64,000 bases of DNA from Thermopolyspora sp044507605 (GTDB taxonomy: Bacteria; Actinomycetota; Actinomycetes; Streptosporangiales; Streptosporangiaceae): the NCBI GenBank assembly GCA_044507605.1, contig JBIQJI010000006.1, forward strand, positions 1 to 64,000. The letters run 5' to 3'. Numbering within the stretch: position 1 is the first letter of the stretch; each line of letters opens with the position of its first letter. Below, piece by piece: positions 59,706-64,000 of this stretch. Made by a program: the position numbers and the translations under genes. The notes below the pieces were generated by a model. That model was not told where the DNA came from and searched no databases. It saw only the letters and a program-made list of their open reading frames with translations.

Positions 59706-60725
59706 TCAGGCCGAGCCGCGGATGACCAGATGAGTGTCGAGTATCACGACGGGCTGCTCCAGCGGCTCGCCGTTGACCCGCGCGACGAGCAGGTGCACCA
59801 TCTGCCGGCCCATCGCCTCGGAGGGCTGGTGCACGCTCGTCAGCGGGGGATCGGTATGCCGGGTGGCGTTGGAGTCGTCGAAACCGATCACCGCCACGTC
59901 GTCGGGAACGGTGCGGCCCCGCTCGCGCAGCGCGCGCATGGCGCCGACCGCCATCGGGTCCGACGCCGTGAACACCGCGTCGATGTCGGGATACTTGTCG
60001 AGCAGGTCGCGCATGCAGGCCGCGCCCGTCTCCTCGGAGAAGTCGCCGTACGCCACCCGCTCGGGCATGCCCGTGGCGAGCAGCGCGTCGCGGTAGCCCG
60101 CGAGCCGGTCGACGCCCACGCCCATGTCCTGCGAGCCGGCGATGGTGGCGATGCGCCGCCTGCCCTTGCCCAGCAGGTACTTCACCGCCTGCCGCGCCCC
60201 GGCCCGGTTGTCGACGTCGACGTAACTGTAGGGAGTGAGGCCGACGGGCCGGCCGCCGAGCACCGTGGGCACGCCCATCTCCTCCAGCCGACCCGGCAGC
60301 GGGTCGGCGCCGTGCAGCGAGATCAGCAGCACACCGTCGACGTGCTGGCCGCTGAGATAGTGCTCCAGCCGGCCGTGCTCCTCGCTCGACTGCGCCATCG
60401 TGAGGATGAGTTGCAGCCCTGTCTCGGACAACGCCGAGCCGATGCCGCGGACGATGCCCGCGAAGAACGGCTCGTCGAAGACCCGTTGCTCGGACTCCGA
60501 CACCACCAGGGCGATGGTGTCGGTGCGACGCGTCACCAGCGTGCGCGCCGCCCGGTTGGGCACGTAGCCCAGCTCCTCGATCGCCTGCAGCACGACGTCG
60601 CGGGTGTGCTCGCTCACCTTGGGTGAGCCGTTGATCACCCGTGACACCGTACCCCTGCCGACTCCGGCACGCGCGGCGACCGCCTCCAAGGTCGGCCGTG
60701 CGGCCGGTCGGCGGTCCCCGTTCAT
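59706..60725 (-). CDS. cebR: CebR-like LacI-family repressor
   Basis: A 339-residue LacI protein very similar in character to Streptomyces CebR: helix-turn-helix PTLEAVAARAGVGRGTVSRVINGSPKVS, then ELGYVPNRAARTLVTRRTDTIALVVSESEQRVF and EPFFAGIVRGIGSAL. CebR is the cellobiose/cellotriose-responsive repressor of the cebEFG-bglC genes. ATG at 60725 is chosen because AAGGGGGC lies just upstream and the helix-turn-helix begins ten residues later; the longer frame runs through the upstream hairpin. Flanked by two GH1 genes on the same strand. Confidence 0.9.
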   Translation of the reverse strand: MNGDRRPAARPTLEAVAARAGVGRGTVSRVINGSPKVSEHTRDVVLQAIEELGYVPNRAARTLVTRRTDTIALVVSESEQRVFDEPFFAGIVRGIGSALSETGLQLILTMAQSSEEHGRLEHYLSGQHVDGVLLISLHGADPLPGRLEEMGVPTVLGGRPVGLTPYSYVDVDNRAGARQAVKYLLGKGRRRIATIAGSQDMGVGVDRLAGYRDALLATGMPERVAYGDFSEETGAACMRDLLDKYPDIDAVFTASDPMAVGAMRALRERGRTVPDDVAVIGFDDSNATRHTDPPLTSVHQPSEAMGRQMVHLLVARVNGEPLEQPVVILDTHLVIRGSA

Positions 60726-60783
60726 CAGCTGCCCCCTTCTCGGTCCTGGCTCTATTCTGCCGGACTTTGCCGCGATGGTGATC

Positions 60784-60827
60784 CCCCGCTTCCGTATGGA
60801 AGCACTCGCTTGCGTCCGGAAGCGGGG
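60784..60827. terminator. Hairpin between second GH1 gene and cebR
   Basis: CCCCGCTTCCG/CGGAAGCGGGG, a perfect 11-base-pair stem with a 22-base loop, 13 bases after the GH1 stop. The left arm can instead pair locally (GCTTCC-GTAT-GGAAGC, 60788-60803), so two folds compete. Probably terminates the permease/GH1 operon before cebR. Confidence 0.6.
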
Positions 60828-60840
60828 CCGCGCCGCCGGG

Positions 60841-62292
60841 TCAGCCTCCGGAGCGATCGGCCGCGCCGTTGAGCAGGCCGCCGTGCCTGATGGTCTCCGC
60901 GTACGCGAGCGCACTGTCCTTCACCAGCCTGCGCTGCGTCGGATAGTCGACATAGACCAGGCCGAAGCGCTTTCCATATCCCCAGGCCCACTCGAAGTTG
61001 TCGGTGAACGACCAGGCGAAGTAGCCGCGCAGCGGCACGCCCGCCTCGATCGCCTTGTGGCAGGCCCGCAGGTGGCCGATGATGTACTCGGTGCGCTCGG
61101 GGTCGTGCACGCTGCCGTCGTCGGTCGGCACGTCGTCGAACGCCGCGCCGTTCTCCGAGATCACGAACGGGATGGAGGGGTACTCCGCGGCCACCCGGGT
61201 GAGGACCTCCACCAGGCCGTCGGTGTCGATCTCCCAGCCCATCGCGGTGACCGGGCGGCCGGCGTTGACGAACGACACGTGTTCGCTGCCGACCCACGGC
61301 GAGCCGGCGCCCGTGGGCGCGGCGGCGGCCGACGCGGCGCCTCCCGCCACGCCGCTCACGGTGAAGCGGCTGTAGTAGTTGATCATCAGGACGTCGATCG
61401 GCGCCGCGATCGTGGCGGCGTCGCCGTCCTTGATGAAGTCCAGCGGGCAGACCGCGCGCAGGTCGTCGAGCACGTCGGCGGGGTAGCCGCCCTTCAGCAG
61501 CGCGTCGAGGAAGAACCGGTTCTGCAGCCCGTCGATGCGCCGCGCGGCCTCCAGGTCGGCGTCGCTCGTCGTCTCGGGTGAGATGGCGTACAGGTTGACG
61601 CTGCCGCCGACCTTGGTCAGCGAGCTCTGGGCACGGATCGCCCGGGTCGCCAGGCCGTGCGCCAGCAGCAGGTGATGGGCGGCGCGAATGGCCGCCGCCG
61701 GCTCCCGGCGGCCGGGAGCGTGCTCCCCGGAGGCGTACCCCAGGAACGCCGCGCACCACGGCTCGTTGACGGTGCTGAAGTGGGTCACCCGGTCGCTCAG
61801 CGCCTCGTGCACGATGGTGGCGTAGTCGGCGAAGCGCTTCGCCGTGTCACGTGCGGGCCAGCCGCCGGCGTCCTCCAGCGGCTGCGGAAGATCCCAGTGG
61901 TAGAGCGTCACCCACGGCTCGATGTTGTGCGCGAGCAGCTCGTCGACGAGCCGGCGGTAGAAGTCCAGGCCGGCCTGGTTCACCGCTCCGGACCCCGTCG
62001 GCTGCACGCGGGGCCACGAGACGGAGAACCGGTACGCCGTGAGACCGAGGTCGGCCATCAGCCGCACGTCGTCGCGGTAACGGTTGTAGTGGTCGATCGC
62101 GATGTCGGCGTTGTCACCTCCCAGGATTTTCCCCGGCTGCCGCACGAAGGTGTCCCAGATGGAGGTGCCTCTGCCATCGGCGCTGGTGGCGCCCTCTATC
62201 TGGTACGCCGAGGTCGCGGCGCCCCAGACGAAACCGGCGGGGAACTCCAGCGCGGGGATGTCGGTCTTGGGCTGAGTCCCATGCGTTGTCAC
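60841..62292 (-). CDS. GH1 beta-glucosidase of the ceb-like operon
   Basis: A 483-residue GH1 enzyme. FPAGFVWGAATSAYQIEGATSADGRGTSIWDTF at the start, acid/base Glu177 (STVNEPW), nucleophile Glu380 (VISENG). An Ala/Gly-rich insert (GVAGGAASAAAAPTGAGS, about 314-331) is a surface loop not seen in the other GH1. GTG at 62292 overlaps the permease stop (GTGA), so it is the last gene of the importer operon, matching the position of bglC in Streptomyces ceb clusters. It is cytoplasmic, as there is no signal peptide. Confidence 0.94.
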   Translation of the reverse strand: MTTHGTQPKTDIPALEFPAGFVWGAATSAYQIEGATSADGRGTSIWDTFVRQPGKILGGDNADIAIDHYNRYRDDVRLMADLGLTAYRFSVSWPRVQPTGSGAVNQAGLDFYRRLVDELLAHNIEPWVTLYHWDLPQPLEDAGGWPARDTAKRFADYATIVHEALSDRVTHFSTVNEPWCAAFLGYASGEHAPGRREPAAAIRAAHHLLLAHGLATRAIRAQSSLTKVGGSVNLYAISPETTSDADLEAARRIDGLQNRFFLDALLKGGYPADVLDDLRAVCPLDFIKDGDAATIAAPIDVLMINYYSRFTVSGVAGGAASAAAAPTGAGSPWVGSEHVSFVNAGRPVTAMGWEIDTDGLVEVLTRVAAEYPSIPFVISENGAAFDDVPTDDGSVHDPERTEYIIGHLRACHKAIEAGVPLRGYFAWSFTDNFEWAWGYGKRFGLVYVDYPTQRRLVKDSALAYAETIRHGGLLNGAADRSGG

Positions 62293-63179
62293 GCTTTGAC
62301 TGCACCTTCCATGAGTCCGCCGACGATCTGCCGGCCGAAGACGACGAATATGACGAGCAGCGGGAGGACGGACATGGCGGTGCCGGTGAACAGCATCACG
62401 TAGTCGTCGCTGTGCGCTCCGTTCAGGGCGTGGATCGAGAGCTGGACCGTTGGGTTGTCCTGATTCAAGACGATCAACGGCCACATGAACTCGTTCCACG
62501 TCTGCATGAACGTCAACAGGGCGAGCACCGCCATCCCCGGACGCAGCACCGGCAGCACGATGTTCCAGTAGATCCGGAACGTCGACGCGCCGTCGACCCG
62601 GGCCGCCTCGACGAGCTCGTCGGGGACACCCTGCTGGGCGTACTGCGTCATCATGAAGACGCCGAAGCCGTTCAGCAGGAACGGCAGGATCACGGCCTTG
62701 AGCGTGCCGGTCCAGCCGAGGTTCACCATCATGATGTAGAGCGGCACCACGCCCATCTGCTGGAGCGGCACCATCATCGTCAGCAGGATGGCGCCGAGCA
62801 GCATCCGCCGGCCGCGAAACTGCAGCTTGGCGAAGGCGAATCCGGCCAGCGTCGAGATGACCACGACGGAGACGGTGACCGTGGCGGACACGATGAACGA
62901 GTTCACCAGGCCCAGCACGAAGTGCGCGTCCTCGGTCGCGAACAGCCGCTGCAGGTTGTCGCCGAGCGTGCCACCGGGCAGCAACGGCGGCGGGATGTCC
63001 ACCGCGTCGTCGTTGGTCCGGGTCGCGATGATGACCATCCAGTAGATGGGGAACGCCGACAGGATCAGCGCGATGACGAGCGCGATGCGGGCGAGCGGCG
63101 TCGCGTCCCAGATCGACCTGGGCCGCCCCGGCAGGCGCGCGGACTGCGAGTGGCGGGCCCGCGTGTTGAGCGCGGTCAT
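62289..63179 (-). CDS. Sugar ABC permease, CebG-like
   Basis: A 296-residue MalG/CebG-type permease with six membrane segments (RIALVIALILSAFPIYWMVIIATR first). The coupling loop is VPDELVEAARVDGASTFRIYWNIVLPVLRPG, with the EAA signature. Partner of the permease encoded just upstream, coupled by ATGA. In this family the ATPase (MsiK) is shared and encoded elsewhere; none is seen here. Confidence 0.92.
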   Translation of the reverse strand: MTALNTRARHSQSARLPGRPRSIWDATPLARIALVIALILSAFPIYWMVIIATRTNDDAVDIPPPLLPGGTLGDNLQRLFATEDAHFVLGLVNSFIVSATVTVSVVVISTLAGFAFAKLQFRGRRMLLGAILLTMMVPLQQMGVVPLYIMMVNLGWTGTLKAVILPFLLNGFGVFMMTQYAQQGVPDELVEAARVDGASTFRIYWNIVLPVLRPGMAVLALLTFMQTWNEFMWPLIVLNQDNPTVQLSIHALNGAHSDDYVMLFTGTAMSVLPLLVIFVVFGRQIVGGLMEGAVKA

Positions 63180-64000
63180 TTCGACTCTCCTCCACCGATC
63201 CTGCGGGCCAGCGAGTAGTTGATGAGAGATCCGAGCAGGATCAGGACGAACAGCAGCCAGGCTGCGGCGGCCGCGTACCCGTAGGAGAAGCTGCCGCGGA
63301 ACGCCTTCTTCACGATGTACATGGCGACGGTCTGGAACTGCCCGGTCGATCCGCCGTCCATGAGGCCGGCGCCGAACATCACGGGCTCGGCGAACAGCGT
63401 GAGGCCGCCGATGGTGGAGATGAAGACCGTGAAGATGATGGTCGGGCGCAGCATCGGGATGGTGATCCGCCAGAACTGCGTCCGGGACGACGCGCCGTCG
63501 ATCGCCGCCGCTTCGTACAGGTCCTTCGAGATGGTCTGCATCGCGGCCAGATAGATGATCGCGTTGTATCCCGTCCACCGCCAGTCGACCATGGTGGCGA
63601 TCGCCACCCAGGACGACCACTTCTGGCCCTGCCACAGGATCGGATCGACGCCGAACAGGCCGAGGAACCAGTTGACCAGGCCGAAGTCGCGGTTGTAGAG
63701 CTGGGTGAAGACCACGGAGACCGCGACGACCGAGGTGACCAGCGGCAGCAGCACGCCAAGGCGGAAGAACAGACGGCCCCTGATGCGTTTGTTCAGCGCG
63801 TTGGCGAGGAGCAGGGCCAGCAGCAGCTGGGGGATGGTCGACAGGACGAACATGCCGACCGTGTTGAGGACCGCGTTCCAGAAGTCCTCGTTGGTGATGA
63901 GGTGGGAGTAGTTCTCCAGTCCCACCCATTCCTTGTCTCCGGCGAGCTGCCAGTCGTGCAGCGAGACCCAGGCCGTGTAGACGAGCGGGTACGCCCCGAA
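63176..64000 (-). CDS. Sugar ABC permease, CebF-like, 5' end beyond window
   Basis: 275 codons visible, open to the window edge; the reading frame upstream of 63925 continues as FGAYPLVYTAWVSLHDW, the usual segment after the first membrane helix, so the start lies outside. The coupling loop ISKDLYEAAAIDGASSRTQFWRITIPMLRP carries the EAA motif. It forms the channel with the CebG-like protein. A solute-binding protein gene is expected just beyond the window. Confidence 0.92.
   Translation of the reverse strand, partial: FGAYPLVYTAWVSLHDWQLAGDKEWVGLENYSHLITNEDFWNAVLNTVGMFVLSTIPQLLLALLLANALNKRIRGRLFFRLGVLLPLVTSVVAVSVVFTQLYNRDFGLVNWFLGLFGVDPILWQGQKWSSWVAIATMVDWRWTGYNAIIYLAAMQTISKDLYEAAAIDGASSRTQFWRITIPMLRPTIIFTVFISTIGGLTLFAEPVMFGAGLMDGGSTGQFQTVAMYIVKKAFRGSFSYGYAAAAAWLLFVLILLGSLINYSLARRIGGGESK

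Overview
The window is about 70% G+C with almost every third codon position G or C, many GTG/TTG starts and dense ATGA/GTGA/TTGA gene overlaps. Several gene families point to an actinobacterium: an F420-type luciferase-like oxidoreductase, a mycothiol-dependent maleylpyruvate isomerase-like enzyme, a Methyltransf_19 (DUF574) methyltransferase, a CebR-type repressor with its TGGGAGCGCTCCCA box, an HspR 'HAIR' operator in front of lon and a SigR-type promoter in front of a thioredoxin. The style is that of Streptosporangiales (Nonomuraea/Streptosporangium-like), but the genus is inference. I see no rRNA, tRNA, CRISPR array, prophage or insertion sequence.

Layout. 1-13.7 kb is a patchwork of single-gene units: a partial phosphotransferase, a luciferase-like oxidoreductase, the ribosome-rescue factor ArfB, an aldehyde dehydrogenase, a secreted protein, a Nudix hydrolase, a DinB-like protein, a hydroxyquinol/catechol dioxygenase, a HAD phosphatase, phosphoketolase, a mycothiol enzyme, a metallo-beta-lactamase-fold hydrolase, a zinc alcohol dehydrogenase and an orphan C-terminal domain. 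13.8-23.3 kb is a sugar-uptake locus: a LacI-family repressor, a 20-bp palindromic operator, a five-gene Dpp/Opp-type ABC importer and a GH2 beta-mannosidase, probably for importing and cleaving beta-mannosides. 23.3-31.2 kb holds a P450, a methyltransferase, a drug exporter, a membrane acyltransferase, an alpha/beta hydrolase and a NarL-type two-component system. 31.3-36.5 kb holds lon, a small coupled ORF with a 3-hydroxyisobutyrate-dehydrogenase-like gene, and an acyl-CoA ligase. 36.5-38.8 kb is a compact trio on the minus strand: a heme-oxygenase-like iron redox enzyme, a HemK/MTQ2-type methyltransferase and a CDGSH iron-sulfur protein. 39.1-41.9 kb is a self-contained winged-helix/ABC exporter operon.

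42.2-53.3 kb is concerned with envelope, respiration and redox: an HtrA-type protease, then cydA-cydB-cydD-cydC on the minus strand, whose oxidase subunits are unusually short, a divergent PadR regulator with a three-repeat operator, a HAAS-type membrane protein, a pentapeptide-repeat membrane protein and a SigR-driven thioredoxin. 53.4-58 kb holds class II DAHP synthase, a flavin monooxygenase, an APH-fold kinase and an aldose epimerase. 58.2-64 kb is a cellobiose-type locus: GH1 beta-glucosidase, CebR-like repressor, a second GH1 and the cebG- and cebF-like permeases, the last cut by the window edge.

The best candidates for something undescribed are the shortened bd oxidase with its PadR operator, and the three-gene iron/redox/methyltransferase cassette. 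The most secure regulatory observations are the shared CebR-type palindrome in both sugar loci, the HAIR element, the SigR promoter and several very strong hairpins at gene ends.
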